DNA of 64,000 nt from Luteimicrobium album (GTDB taxonomy: Bacteria; Actinomycetota; Actinomycetes; Actinomycetales; Cellulomonadaceae): positions 310,001 through 374,000 of the forward strand of contig NZ_BSUK01000001.1 in NCBI RefSeq assembly GCF_030161555.1. The letters run 5' to 3'. The notes under the pieces are model-generated. The model ran no database searches. It saw nothing but the letters and a program-made list of their open reading frames with translations, and was not told the origin of the DNA. The stretch's first letter is position 1. Every line of letters begins with the position of its first letter. Of the stretch, positions 12,796-23,555 are shown piece after piece. Position numbers and translations under genes: made by a program.

Positions 12796-14061
12796 TCAGC
12801 CCTGGGCAGCCGTCGCCCCGTCGGCGACGGGAACCTCGGGTCGTGGCTCCTCGAGACCCGGGGTCGTGCCCGTCTCGCGACCCTTGCGAGACGGGAAGAT
12901 CTTTCCGATGATCGACGGCCGCCCCTGCGACTTGGAGTAGACGTCGAACGCGACCGCGACCAGGAGCACGAGGCCCTTGATGACCTGGGTCTTGTCCGAG
13001 CCGACGCCGCTGAGCTGGAGTCCGTTGTTGAGGACCGCCATCACGAGACCACCGATGACGGAGCCGAGGACGGTGCCGACACCGCCCGACACCGCGGCGC
13101 CGCCGATGAAGACGGCCGCGATGGCGTCGAGCTCCCAGCCGGTTCCGTCGGCCGGGCCCGACGAGGTCGCGCGACCGACGAAGATCATCCCGGCGAGGGC
13201 CGCGAGCACAGACATGTTCATCATCACGAGGAAGTTCGTCCGGCGGATGTTGACGCCTGACAGCGCAGCAGCCGCACGGTTGCCGCCGACGGCGTAGACG
13301 TGGCGTCCCTCGGCGGTCTTCGACGCGATGAAGTGGTAGACCACTGCGACGATCAAGAGGATGATGCCCGGGATCGGGAACGAGGTGCCGTAGCGGCCGC
13401 TGCCGAACAGGTAGGTGACGTAGCCGATCACGACGATGCTCACGACCACACGCGTCACCGCGGCACGGGTCGAGGGCGGTGCGATGCCGAGGCGGATCGC
13501 GGCGCGCCGACGGCGGACCTCTGAGTACACGATCCAGACGGCGACGAGGATGCCGAGCAGCAGCGTCGAGTTGTTCAGCTGTGTGTTCGGACCCCACTCG
13601 GGCAGGTAGCCGGCGCCGAAGTCCTGCAAGCCCTGAGGCACCGGCACCGAGTTCGACTGGCCGATCCACTGGTTCGCACCGCGGAAGAGCATCATGCCCG
13701 CGAGGGTGGTGATGAACCCCGGGATGCCGACGTAGGCGACCCAGAAGCCCTGCCAGGCACCGATCACGGCACCCACGCCGAGGCCCAGCAGCACGCCGAG
13801 CCACCACGGGATGCCCCAGTCGCGGATCGCGAGCGCCACGATGATGCCGGTGACTGCGGCGACCGAGCCGACCGACAGGTCGATATGGCCCGCGATGATG
13901 ACGAGCACCATGCCGATCGCGAGGATGAGGATGTAGGAGTTGCCGATGATGAGGTTCTGGACGTTCGTCGAGGTCAGAACGTCCCCGCCCGTCGTGATCT
14001 GGAAGAACAGGATCAGCACGATCAGGGCGAGCCCCATGCCGAACTGGCGGATGGAGGACAT
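12796..14061 (-). CDS. gguB: Multiple-monosaccharide ABC transporter permease (GguB-like)
   Basis: 421 residues, polytopic with about ten membrane spans. Recognisable are VLVIIAGHIDLSVGSVAAVTG, YVGIPGFITTLAGMMLFRG, VYAVGGNRAAAALSGVNIRRTNF and DAIAAVFIGGAAVSGGVGTV. It resembles GguB/XylH and pairs with the double ATPase and ChvE encoded on either side. The ATG at 14059-14061 follows GAAGGAAAC; the upstream in-frame extension lacks a site. A charged Pro/Glu-rich tail follows the last span. Confidence 0.92.
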   Translation of the reverse strand: MSSIRQFGMGLALIVLILFFQITTGGDVLTSTNVQNLIIGNSYILILAIGMVLVIIAGHIDLSVGSVAAVTGIIVALAIRDWGIPWWLGVLLGLGVGAVIGAWQGFWVAYVGIPGFITTLAGMMLFRGANQWIGQSNSVPVPQGLQDFGAGYLPEWGPNTQLNNSTLLLGILVAVWIVYSEVRRRRAAIRLGIAPPSTRAAVTRVVVSIVVIGYVTYLFGSGRYGTSFPIPGIILLIVAVVYHFIASKTAEGRHVYAVGGNRAAAALSGVNIRRTNFLVMMNMSVLAALAGMIFVGRATSSGPADGTGWELDAIAAVFIGGAAVSGGVGTVLGSVIGGLVMAVLNNGLQLSGVGSDKTQVIKGLVLLVAVAFDVYSKSQGRPSIIGKIFPSRKGRETGTTPGLEEPRPEVPVADGATAAQG

Positions 14062-14146
14062 CGTTGAGTTTCCTTCGCTTCTGCCGGGTGCCGGGTTTGC
14101 GTCGGGCACCCGGACCTGGTGGTCGTGGGGCGGGGTACTGGCGCGG

Positions 14147-15694
14147 TCAGCGGGCCCGCGCGAGCCCGGTTCCGGTCATGAGCCGCATGAGCTCCTCCTG
14201 CGTGGCGTCCGCGCCACGGATCTCGCCGGTGACCCGGCCCTCGAAGACGGTGTAGATGCGGTCGCACAGCCCCATGAGCTCGGGCAGCTCCGACGAGATC
14301 ACGACGACGCCCTTCCCGCTGTCGGCGAGTCGCTGGATGAGGCCGTAGATCTCGTACTTCGCGCCGACGTCGATGCCGCGGGTCGGCTCGTCGAGGATCA
14401 GCAGGTCGGGCTCGGTGAACATCCACTTGGCCAGCAGCACCTTCTGCTGGTTGCCGCCCGACAGCTTGGAGACGCCCTCCTTGACCGTCGGGGTCTTGAT
14501 GTTGAGGGACTTGCGATACTCCTCGGCGGCCAGGTACGACCGGTCGTCGTCGATGACCGAGTGCTTGGACACGCGCGGGAGGTTGGCCGAGATCACCGTC
14601 TCCTGGATCGTGTCGAGGAGATTGAGGCCGAGCGCCTTGCGGTCCTCTGACACGTAGGCCACACGATGCTTGATGGCCGACAGGACGTCCGGCATGGAGA
14701 TCTCCTTGCCGTCCATCGTGATCGTGCCGGAGAGGAACCGGCCGTAGCTGCGGCCGAAGATCGAGCGCGCCAGCTCCGTCCGGCCGGCGCCCATGATGCC
14801 GGCGAACCCGACGATCTCGCCGCGCCGCACGTGGAACGTGGAGTCCTTGCAGACGAGGCGGCCGGGAACCTCGGGGTGCTCGACCCGCCAGTCCTTGACC
14901 TCGAAGAACGTCTCGCCGATCTTCGGCTCGTGCTCGGGGAACCGCGAGGACAGCGATCGTCCGACCATGCCGCGGATGATGCGGTCCTCGTTGATCTCGC
15001 CGGCGCGCACGTCGAGCGTCTCGACCGTGTGTCCGTCCCGGATGATGGTGATGGAGTCCGCGATCTCCTCGATCTCGTTGAGCTTGTGGGAGATCATGAT
15101 GCTCGTCAGGCCCTTGGAGCGCAGCCCGCGGAGCAGGTCGAGCAGGTGCTCGGAGTCGTCCTCGTTGAGCGCGGCGGTGGGCTCGTCGAGGATCAGCAGG
15201 CGGACGTTCTTCGACAGCGCCCGGGCGATCTCCACGAGCTGCTGCTGCCCGACGCCGATGTTCTTGATGAGGCTGTCCGGCGAGGCGCGCAGGCCGACCC
15301 GGGCGATGAGCTCCTCGGCACGGCGACGCGTCTCGCCCCAGTCGATGCCGAACCGTCCGCGGACCTCGTTCCCGAGGAAGATGTTCTCCATGATCGACAG
15401 CTCGGGGATGAGCGCGAGCTCCTGGTGGATGATCACGATCCCGACGTGCTCGCTGGAGCGGATGTCCTTGAACTCGACGAGCTCGCCCTGGTAGTAGATC
15501 TCACCCTCGTAGGTGCCGTGCGGGTAGACCCCGGACAGGACCTTCATGAGGGTGGACTTGCCGGCGCCGTTCTCGCCGCAGATCGCGTGGATCTCGCCCA
15601 AGCGCACGGTCAGCGACACGTTGTCCAGGGCCTTCACACCAGGGAACTCCTTGGTGATGGACCGCATCTCGAGCACGGCGGGTGCTGCAGCCAT
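14147..15694 (-). CDS. gguA: Multiple-monosaccharide ABC transporter ATP-binding protein (GguA/MmsA, double ATPase)
   Basis: 515 residues, two fused ATPase halves. The first half carries Walker [10 protein letters not shown], the signature around [15 protein letters not shown], and [11 protein letters not shown]. The second carries the degenerate nucleotide site [17 protein letters not shown] usual for the second half of this class, plus [15 protein letters not shown] and [14 protein letters not shown]. It powers the GguB permease. ATG 15694 follows AGAAGGAGGAG and begins [19 protein letters not shown]. The 470-base region upstream holds the presumed promoter with short inverted repeats. Confidence 0.95.
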   Translation of the reverse strand: MAAAPAVLEMRSITKEFPGVKALDNVSLTVRLGEIHAICGENGAGKSTLMKVLSGVYPHGTYEGEIYYQGELVEFKDIRSSEHVGIVIIHQELALIPELSIMENIFLGNEVRGRFGIDWGETRRRAEELIARVGLRASPDSLIKNIGVGQQQLVEIARALSKNVRLLILDEPTAALNEDDSEHLLDLLRGLRSKGLTSIMISHKLNEIEEIADSITIIRDGHTVETLDVRAGEINEDRIIRGMVGRSLSSRFPEHEPKIGETFFEVKDWRVEHPEVPGRLVCKDSTFHVRRGEIVGFAGIMGAGRTELARSIFGRSYGRFLSGTITMDGKEISMPDVLSAIKHRVAYVSEDRKALGLNLLDTIQETVISANLPRVSKHSVIDDDRSYLAAEEYRKSLNIKTPTVKEGVSKLSGGNQQKVLLAKWMFTEPDLLILDEPTRGIDVGAKYEIYGLIQRLADSGKGVVVISSELPELMGLCDRIYTVFEGRVTGEIRGADATQEELMRLMTGTGLARAR

Positions 15695-16166
15695 CGCTCC
15701 TCCTTCTCCACACTGAACAGGTCGTCGACATCGAACGGCGAGCGGGAACGACGGTAGGTCGTCGGCGATCTTGTCGTCAACTCCTGAACTCAAGCGGAGT
15801 GTCGCTCGGACCGTGACGGCGCGGCCTGGCGCACCGGAGCCCGGTCAATCGTTCAAGCAGTGAACCTCGAGTGCCACACGAGCTCCTCTCGCCCCGCCGC
15901 GCACCGTCCGAATGACACCGTTGTCACATCGAGACGAGCATCGTCGCAGGTCAGAGCATCGGCAGACCGTACGACGCAAGGTGAAAGCACCACCCTCGTG
16001 AACCGGATCCGATGTCCGCACCCCCGCCGAGCGTCGTCCAGGTCTTTCTGGCATGGCCAGGATCTCCCGAGATCGCTGACCAGTCACGGCGAAAACGTCA
16101 CGGAATCACAACGATTCTCCGAGCCGCCCGCACGAGGTCGGACGAACCGCCCCCGAGCGGCTCTCC
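15695..16166. promoter_or_regulatory. Upstream region of the gguA operon with two hyphenated palindromes
   Basis: No gene with coding character is seen in these 472 bases. Two short inverted repeats stand out: GTTCA-N5-TGAAC at 15851-15865 and TGACA-CCGT-TGTCA at 15913-15926. Base composition is lower in GC than in the genes around it. These could be operators for a LacI- or ROK-type sugar regulator, but no known consensus is matched, so this is only a suggestion. Confidence 0.4.
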
Positions 16167-16667
16167 TCAGCCGGCAGAGCGGGCCTGCGCCTCACCGAGG
16201 ATCCGCCGCAGATACGTGAACGTCAGGTCGCCGGCCGCCTTGTCGTACTGCTCCTCGTAGCCCTGGCGCTGGTACATCGCGAGGTTCTGGAGCGAGTCCT
16301 TGCCCGTGAAGACCCAGATCTCCTTGGTCTCCTCCGGCAGGTACGGCAGAACCGCCCACATGAGCTGCGTGCCGACGCCGTGGCCCTGCTGGTCGGGAGC
16401 GACCGCCAGCCGGCCCAACGTCGCCTTCTGCCCCTCGATCTCGACACGCACCGACCCCACCAGCCGGTGCCCCTCCCACGCGCCGATCGTCGTCACGTCG
16501 TCGCGCGCCAGGTCCTCGCGCAGCTCGTGGAGCGTCTGCGTGAGCGGCGGGATGTTCGGGTCGCCGTACTGCTGGGCCTCGGTGACGAACGCCGCACGCC
16601 TCAAGGTGAGCAGCTCGCCGGCGCTCGCGTCGTCGACGAGGTCGATCCGGATCTGCTTCTCACTCAT
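16167..16667 (-). CDS. GNAT-family N-acetyltransferase
   Basis: 166 residues, full GNAT size. The acetyl-CoA binding loop is DQQGHGVGTQLM following the LGRLAVAP strand. A YQRQGYEE motif typical of motif B occurs near residue 135. The substrate is unknown. The start begins MSEKQIRIDLVDD. It is divergent from purU across about 50 bases. Confidence 0.85.
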   Translation of the reverse strand: MSEKQIRIDLVDDASAGELLTLRRAAFVTEAQQYGDPNIPPLTQTLHELREDLARDDVTTIGAWEGHRLVGSVRVEIEGQKATLGRLAVAPDQQGHGVGTQLMWAVLPYLPEETKEIWVFTGKDSLQNLAMYQRQGYEEQYDKAAGDLTFTYLRRILGEAQARSAG

Positions 16668-16714
16668 GGCTCTATCGTCGCAGAGAACCGTGGGCCCGCG
16701 CGTACCCTGGGCGG

Positions 16715-17605
16715 GTGCATCCGGCGAACGACCCCGCAGCCCCCTCGGCCGGGCCCGAGTGGGTGCTCACCCTCTCGTGCCCCGACCGCCCCGGCATCGT
16801 CCACGCCGTCTCCGGCGTGATCGCGGGGCTCGGCGGGAACATCACGGAGTCCCAGCAGTTCGGGTCCCCCGTGACCGGCCGGTTCTACATGCGCGTCCAG
16901 GTCGCCCTCCCGGGCGCGCCCGACGACGGCGCGGCGGCGCTGCGCGACGCGCTCGGCCCCGTGGTCGCGGAGTTCGACCTGGTCTGGGGCCTCGACCGTG
17001 TCGGCCGTGCCGTGCCCACCGTCATCATGGTCAGCAAGGAAGCGCACTGCCTCAACGACCTGCTCTTCCGGCAGCGTGCGGGCGACCTGCCGCTCGACGT
17101 CGTCGCCGTCGTCGGGAACCACCCCGACCTCGCCGAACTCACGACCTTCTACGGCGTCCCGTTCCACCACGTCCCGGTCACGCGCGACACCAAGCCAGAG
17201 GCCGAGGCCGAGCTGCTCCGCATCGTCGCGGGCACCGGCGCCGAGCTCGTCGTCCTCGCCCGGTACATGCAGATCCTGTCCGACGAGCTGTGCGCCCGGC
17301 TCGCCGGGCACGTGATCAACATCCACCACTCGTTCCTGCCGAGCTTCAAGGGCGCGCGTCCTTACCACCAGGCGTTCGAGCGGGGCGTCAAGCTCATCGG
17401 TGCGACGTCGCACTACGTGACCGGCGACCTCGACGAGGGGCCGATCATCGAGCAGGAGGTCGAGCGCGTCGACCACACCCGCAACCCCGCCGAGCTGGTG
17501 GCGCTGGGCCAGGACGTCGAGCGTCGGACGCTCGCGCGGGCCGTGCGGTGGCACGCGGAGCACCGGGTCCTGCTCGACGGGCTGAGGACCGTCGTCTTCC
17601 GTTGA
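16715..17605 (+). CDS. purU: Formyltetrahydrofolate deformylase PurU
   Basis: 296 residues, the normal PurU length. PurU hydrolyses 10-formyl-THF to formate and THF. The N-terminal ACT domain (WVLTLSCPDRPGIVHAVSG) is followed by the formyltransferase-like catalytic domain with IMVSKEAHCLNDLL, VGNHPDL, VLARYMQILSDEL, INIHHSFLPSFKGARPYHQAF and GATSHYVTGDLDEGPIIEQ. The catalytic Asn-His-Asp set fits N/H in the INIHHS strand and D in GDLDEGP. The start is GTG at 16715. It belongs functionally with glyA, folD, purN and purH elsewhere in the window. Confidence 0.96.
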   Translation: MHPANDPAAPSAGPEWVLTLSCPDRPGIVHAVSGVIAGLGGNITESQQFGSPVTGRFYMRVQVALPGAPDDGAAALRDALGPVVAEFDLVWGLDRVGRAVPTVIMVSKEAHCLNDLLFRQRAGDLPLDVVAVVGNHPDLAELTTFYGVPFHHVPVTRDTKPEAEAELLRIVAGTGAELVVLARYMQILSDELCARLAGHVINIHHSFLPSFKGARPYHQAFERGVKLIGATSHYVTGDLDEGPIIEQEVERVDHTRNPAELVALGQDVERRTLARAVRWHAEHRVLLDGLRTVVFR

Positions 17606-17648
17606 CCGCCAGCCCGCGAGGTATACCGGCGGCCGTACCACCTCGCGG

Positions 17649-17939
17649 TCAGGGGGCGGTGAGCAGGGTCCGGAGGCGGGCCGCCAGATCGGCGTCGATC
17701 AGACCGGCCGCGGACGCGTCGACGTCGAGGACCTTGTCGCGTGACGTCTGACCCGACACGAGCGTGACCGCGCGTCGCCGGACGCCGAGGGCGTCCGCGA
17801 CCGCGGCGAGCACCGCCTCGGTCGCCTTGCCGTCGACGGCGCGGGCGCTCACCGCGACCACGAGCCGCGCGTCGTCGCCGTAGCTGCCGCCGACCCGAGT
17901 GCGCGAGGCGCCGGGGCGGACGCGGACCGCGACCCGCAT
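17649..17939 (-). CDS. DUF167 (YggU-type) small protein
   Basis: 96 residues. It matches the DUF167/YggU fold: VRVRPGASRTRVGG at the N-terminus, AVDGKATEAVLAAVADALGV, and VTLVSGQTSRDKVLDV. Its molecular function is not established in the family. The ATG at 17937-17939 overlaps the stop of the upstream VOC gene (ATGA), so they are co-translated. Confidence 0.85.
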   Translation of the reverse strand: MRVAVRVRPGASRTRVGGSYGDDARLVVAVSARAVDGKATEAVLAAVADALGVRRRAVTLVSGQTSRDKVLDVDASAAGLIDADLAARLRTLLTAP

Positions 17940-18331
17940 CAGGCGTCCGCCAGCTCGGCCTCGCTCCGAAGGACGCAGAACTCGTTGCCCTCGGGGTCGC
18001 CGAGGATGGCCCAGCCGAGCCCGGTCGCGGGCTCGCGCCGGTCGGCGACCAGCGTCGCCCCGATCCCGAGCAGCCTCTCGACCTCCTGGTCGCGTGTGCC
18101 CTCGCGCGGGCGCAGGTCGAGGTGGAGGCGGTTCTTGACCGACTTCGGCTCCGGCACCTCGACGAACAGCAGCCGGTGGCCGGTGTCGGGATCGAGGACC
18201 AAGCATTCCTCGTGCCCGGGAGCGTTCGGGTCACCGTCGAGGTCGACGTACCCGAGGACCTGCTTCCACCACTCCGAGAGCGCGTACGCGTCGCGGCAGT
18301 CGACGGTCGTGTGGGCGACGAACGAGGTCAT
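17939..18331 (-). CDS. VOC-family (glyoxalase-like) protein
   Basis: 130 residues, two beta-alpha-beta-beta-beta repeats. HTTVDCRDAYALSEWWKQVLGY opens repeat one. RLHLDLRP and WAILGDPEGNEFCVL close the metal-binding pattern of the glyoxalase/bleomycin-resistance superfamily. The substrate cannot be told from sequence. It overlaps the following DUF167 gene. A gap of about 50 bases separates it from ogt. Confidence 0.85.
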   Translation of the reverse strand: MTSFVAHTTVDCRDAYALSEWWKQVLGYVDLDGDPNAPGHEECLVLDPDTGHRLLFVEVPEPKSVKNRLHLDLRPREGTRDQEVERLLGIGATLVADRREPATGLGWAILGDPEGNEFCVLRSEAELADA

Positions 18332-18383
18332 CGGCCCACGCTAAGGCCGAGAACGGGATATCGGCCGGCCGAGGGGGCGAGGC

Positions 18384-18896
18384 TCAGACGAGGACACCCT
18401 CGTGCTCGAGCAGCCACACCTTGCGGTCGAGGCCGCCCGCGTACCCGGTGAGCGCGCCGTTCGCGCCGACGACGCGGTGGCACGGCACGACGACACCCAG
18501 CGGGTTGCGCCCCACCGCCCCGCCGACGGCGCGCGCCGCGCTCGGCGGGAGGCCGAGGTCGGCGGCGATCGTGCCGTAGGTCGTGGTGACGCCGAACGGG
18601 ATCTCCCGCAGGCGCAGCCAGACGGCCCGCTGGAAGTCGGAGCCCCGTGGCGCGAGGTCGAGGTCGAACGACGTGCGGTCCCCCGCGAAGTACTCGCGCA
18701 GCTCCCGCACGGCACCGGCGAAGACCGGGTCGTCCACGGACACCTCGTCGCCGAGCCGCGCGTCGGGCGGCAAGTGCCGCTGCGCCGTCATGTACAGGGC
18801 GGCGAGCCGACCGTCGTCGGCGACGAGCGTGAGCGCGCCGAGCGGGCTGTCGATCACGGTGTGCACGGTCGTGGTGGTGACGGTGTTGATGGTCAT
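18384..18896 (-). CDS. ogt: Methylated-DNA--[protein]-cysteine S-methyltransferase
   Basis: 170 residues. It directly removes methyl groups from O6-methylguanine by transfer to its own cysteine, the C in the visible PCHRVVGANGALTGYAGGL motif. FQRAVWLRLREIPFGVTTTYG and ARAVGGAVGRNP form the helix-turn-helix and arginine-finger region. The start [10 protein letters not shown] follows AGGAAGGGG and its ATG overlaps the stop of the Ada-AlkA gene upstream, so both belong to one alkylation-repair operon. Confidence 0.95.
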   Translation of the reverse strand: MTINTVTTTTVHTVIDSPLGALTLVADDGRLAALYMTAQRHLPPDARLGDEVSVDDPVFAGAVRELREYFAGDRTSFDLDLAPRGSDFQRAVWLRLREIPFGVTTTYGTIAADLGLPPSAARAVGGAVGRNPLGVVVPCHRVVGANGALTGYAGGLDRKVWLLEHEGVLV

Positions 18897-20526
18897 GCCG
18901 CGTCCCCTTCCTGGTGGACAAGAACATTCTGGTCGGTGGGCATGCGGTTGACGGCGTGGTCTCCGGTCGCCCACAGGTGCTGGACGGCGTACGCGCGCCA
19001 GGGCCGCCAGGCCTCCGCGCGAGCGGTCAGGGCGGCGGGCGACGTGGGCAGGCCGAGCGCGCCGGCCGCGCCGCGCACGCCCAGGTCACCCGGGACGAAC
19101 GCGTCCGGGTCGCCGAGAGCGCGCATCGCGACGATCTCGACGGTCCACGGGCCGATGCCCCGCACCTCGCCGAGCCGGGCGCGCGCACGCTCCCAGTCGG
19201 CGCCCGCACCGAGGTCGAGCTCGCCGGAGGCGAGCAGCCGCGCCACGGACAGGAGCGTCGCGCGCCGCGACGCGGGCATCGCGAGCGCGGCGCCGAGCGC
19301 GAGGGACGTCGCCTCGGACGGGTCGTCGGCGGCGCGGACGAGCCGGTCCGGCGCGGGGAAGACGTGCGTGAGCCCGCCCTCCGCGTCGACGAGCTCGTCA
19401 CCGAGCGCCCGGACCAGGCGTGCCGCGTGCGTCCGGGCCGCGGCCGTCGAGACCTGCTGGCCCAGCACCGCCCGCAGCGCGAACGCGTCCGGGTCGAGCG
19501 TGCGCGGCACCCGACGCCCCGGTGCGGCCGCGACCAGCGGGGCGAGCACGGGGTCGGCCGCGAGCGCCGCGTCCACGGCCTCGGGGTCGGCGTCCAGGTC
19601 GAGCGCGCGACGGCAGCGGCCGATCGCTGCCGCGAGGTCGCGCAGGTCGGCGAGGTGGAGCCGGGCTTCGACGTGCCCGTCGCGCGGCGCGAGCGCCACG
19701 ATCCCCGGGCCGTGCGGGAGCGCGACCGTGGACCGGTACGCGCCGTCCCGCCATTCCTCGACGCCCGGGACGGCGGTCGCGACGAGGTGCCCGAACAGGT
19801 TGTCCGGCGTGAGCGGCCGGCGGTACGGCAGACGCACCGTCAGCGTGGTCCAGACGGTGTCGCCCCTGGGGCGCCGGCCACCGGCTCCCCCGCGCCCGGG
19901 TGGGCCGTCCGGCCGGGGCGAGCGACGTCGTCGGGCACGACGGCGCGGCCGCGGCGGATGCCCTCCTGCGCCCGACGGCGCAGGTCGCCCGGGGTGAGGG
20001 CGTACACCTCCTGGACGGTCTCGTTGAAGGTGCGCAGGCTGCCGAAGCCGGCGGCGAACGCGACGTCGGCGAGCGGGAGGTCGGTGCCCTCGGCGAGCAG
20101 GCGGGCGGTCTGGGCGCGCTGCGCGCGGGCGAGCTGAAGGGGGCCCGCGCCGAGCTCCGCCGCGAGGTGACGCTGGACCTGGCGGGGCGAGTACCCGAGG
20201 CGGTGGGCGAGGCCGGGCACGCCCTCGCGGTCCACGACCCCGTCGCCGATGAGGCGCATGGCCCGCCCGACGACATCGGCCCGGACGTCCCACTCGGGCG
20301 ACCCGGCCGTGGTGTCGGGGCGGCAGCGCTTGCAGGCGCGGTAGCCGGCGCGCTGGGCGGCGGCGGCGGTCGGGTAGAAGGTCATGTTCTCGGCCCGCGG
20401 GGTGGGTGCCGGGCAGCTCGGCCGGCAGTAGATGCGCGTGGTGCGCACGGCCGTGAAGAACTGGCCGTCGAAGCGGGCGTCGCGGCTCGCGACGGCCCGT
20501 ACGCAGCTCTCGGTGTCGGGGACCAT
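18893..20526 (-). CDS. Ada N-terminal/AraC HTH fused to AlkA 3-methyladenine glycosylase, frameshifted
   Basis: About 544 residues after repair. Domain 1 (about 1-85) is the Ada zinc/methyl-acceptor domain with four cysteines in YCRPSCP and ACKRCRP. Domain 2 (about 90-190) is an AraC-type HTH ([33 protein letters not shown]). Domain 3 is Alk[15 protein letters not shown], then the helix-hairpin-helix [32 protein letters not shown] with the catalytic Asp near its end. It should both sense methyl phosphotriesters and excise alkylated bases. The frame breaks at the C4 run 19863-19866; one more base joins GAPG to [12 protein letters not shown]. This Ada-AlkA fusion is a known actinobacterial arrangement. 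Start ATG 20524-20526. Confidence 0.9.
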
Positions 20527-20620
20527 GCGTCCATCATGCGCGGTCACGCCGACAGATACTCGCGAGTTTCGGACACGACTGTGGAGGCGGCCGGAGCGTG
20601 CCCGACCCGTATCCTGAGAC

Positions 20621-21412
20621 GTGCCCAGGCCTCCCTCTCCTGCCGCCCTGCGCGTGCCCGTCCGTGCCCTGGTCGAGCGGACCCTCGTGCGGCGGCTGCG
20701 CCGCGAAGTGGCGCGGCGGCCCGTCCCGCGGCACGTCGGCATCATCATGGACGGCAACCGCCGATGGGCCCGGAGCCTCGGGGTCACGGACGCGCGGTTC
20801 GGGCACCGCGCCGGGGCCGACCACCTCGACGACGTCCTCGGCTGGTGCGCCGACACCGGCGTGCGCGCGGCGAGCGTGTACGTGCTGTCGGCCGACAACC
20901 TCGCCAAGCGTGCGGGCGACGAGGTCGCGTTCCTCCTCGAGCTGCTGCGCACCACCATCCCCGACCGCGTCTCCCGCCCCGGGGGCCTGTGGGCGCTCGA
21001 GGTGTCGGGCGCGCCGGACCTCCTGCCCGACGACGTCACCCGCGCCCTCAAGGACGCCGCCGACGCGACGCGCGGGCGCCCGCTGCGCCTCACGCTCGCG
21101 GTCGGCTACGACCCCTACCGGGAGATCGTCGAGGCCATCCGGTGCGTGCTCGACGACGCTGCGGACCACGGGCTCGGCGCCCTCGCGGCCGCGGAGCTCG
21201 TCAGCGCCGACGCGATCGACGAGCACATCGCCTCACCGCGCAACGACATCGACCTCGTCATCCGGACGAGCGGCGAGCAGCGGCTGTCGGGGTTCTTCCC
21301 GTGGCGCAGCGCGAACGCGGACCTGGAGTTCTGCGACGTGTACTGGCCCGCGTTCCGCGAGCTCGACCTGCTGCGCGCCCTGCGCACGTGGGGGCGTCGC
21401 CACGGTGCGTGA
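20621..21412 (+). CDS. Cis-prenyltransferase (UppS/Z-FPP synthase family)
   Basis: 263 residues. [14 protein letters not shown] holds the catalytic aspartate, and [23 protein letters not shown] is the C-terminal signature of isoprenyl diphosphate synthases making Z-bonds. Actinobacteria usually have two such enzymes, a short-chain Z,E-farnesyl diphosphate synthase and a decaprenyl one. The length resembles the short-chain form (Rv1086-like), but chain length cannot be fixed from the sequence seen. Start GTG 20621; no strong ribosome-binding site is visible, and leaderless translation is possible. Confidence 0.9.
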   Translation: MPRPPSPAALRVPVRALVERTLVRRLRREVARRPVPRHVGIIMDGNRRWARSLGVTDARFGHRAGADHLDDVLGWCADTGVRAASVYVLSADNLAKRAGDEVAFLLELLRTTIPDRVSRPGGLWALEVSGAPDLLPDDVTRALKDAADATRGRPLRLTLAVGYDPYREIVEAIRCVLDDAADHGLGALAAAELVSADAIDEHIASPRNDIDLVIRTSGEQRLSGFFPWRSANADLEFCDVYWPAFRELDLLRALRTWGRRHGA

Positions 21413-21556
21413 GCCGGGCGCGCTGACGTAGCGGCGCCCACCCCCACAGAGGCCGACCACACAGGGCAATCACCGGTGCTTCTGTCCCGATATGCCAGAT
21501 ATCACGGCACCTCGCAACAGCCGCTGTGGTGGTGGGTCCCGCTACGCTGCCGCCCC

Positions 21557-22609
<1,053 letters not shown>

Positions 22610-22641
22610 TCAGGCGAGGGTGCGCCCGGCACCCGGAGCGG

Positions 22642-23408
22642 TCACCCGACGAGCGTGCTGACGATCACACCGGCAGCGCCTGCCTCGGCGTCGCCGCCCG
22701 TCCCGACCGCACGCCAGACGTTCCCTCGCCCGCCGACGACGAGCCCGCCCTGCCCGACGACGAGCACCGTGTCCTCGTCGACGGCCACGCCGCCGTCCAG
22801 CAGCCCCGACTCCACGGCCGCGACCAGCCGCGACAGGTTGCCCCACTGGGCGGCGTGGACGTCGACCGTCACGTCGACGAGGCCGAGGCCGGGCACGACC
22901 GTGACGTCGTCGAGGTCCTCGGAGCCGTCCTCCGGGCTGACCTCCACGCCCCCGATCCGCCACCCGCCGATCAGCGCCTGGTCGGGCGCGATCATCGCGC
23001 CCGCCGAGAAGCCGAGGTACGGCGCACCCGCGACGACGTGCGCGCGGATCGCGTCGGCGTGCGGGGCGACGGCGTCCAGGTAGGCGGGCGTCAGCCCTCC
23101 CCGACGACGATCCCGTCGACCGGGTTGCCCTCGGGCGCGAGCGCCTCGCCCGGCAGCGGCTCGCCCTCGGCGACCGCGACGGGGACGACGGTGACGTCGA
23201 CGTCGAGCGCGTCGCCCGCGGCACGGAGCACCGCCTGGAGCTTCGCGGCGTGCTCGACCTGGTCGCCGTCGCGCACCGCCACGACGACGACGCGCGCCGT
23301 CCGGGAACCGCGAGCCGTCGCCCGCTCGCCGGCCTCCTCGACGAACCGCCCGAACACGTCGGGCTCGACGCCGACCGACCAACCACCGCCGACGAGGTGA
23401 ACGCTCAT
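22642..23408 (-). CDS. Peptidase S51-like (cyanophycinase/dipeptidase E fold) protein, frameshifted
   Basis: About 255 residues after repair. The N-terminal part begins MSVHLVGGGWSVG. The nucleophile elbow GFSAGAMIAPDQALIGG carries the serine of the S51 class I glutamine-amidotransferase-like fold, followed by VVPGLGLVDVTVDVHAAQWG with a possible catalytic histidine. The frame breaks in the C4 run 23099-23102; one extra base connects VDGIVVG to GGLTPAYLDAV. The substrate is unknown; dipeptides with Asp are usual for the family. A structured repeat element lies just upstream. Confidence 0.8.
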
Positions 23409-23451
23409 GACCCGAGCCTACGGGTGCGGCCCGTGCACCGTCGGCGAAGGC

Positions 23452-23535
23452 GGGACGAGTGCGCGCGATCGTGGCGGGTCTGGCGGGAGCGCGCGAGGAC
23501 GAGCGCGCGGATGGAAGATCGCGTGCACTCGTCCC
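23452..23535 (+). repeat. Hairpin element, copy 1: conserved core with self-complementary arms
   Basis: The left arm 23452-23470 and right arm 23517-23535 are complementary over 19 bases with a single G-T pair. Between them lies a 46-base core beginning GTGGCGGGTCTGGCGGGAGC, then a 6-base inner stem GCGCGC/GCGCGC around a GAGGACGA loop, then CGGATGGAA. The same core, with different arms and a different inner stem, occurs inside pcrA at 46177-46280. Here it is intergenic between icd and the peptidase. It could also act as a terminator for genes reading in from either side. Confidence 0.8.
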
Positions 23536-23555
23536 TCGGGCGGGGCGTACCAGAG

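Noticed and set aside
15845-16219. Short frames in the gguA upstream region as small genes
   Set aside because: No ribosome-binding site, poor third-position GC bias, and overlap with likely promoter sequences.
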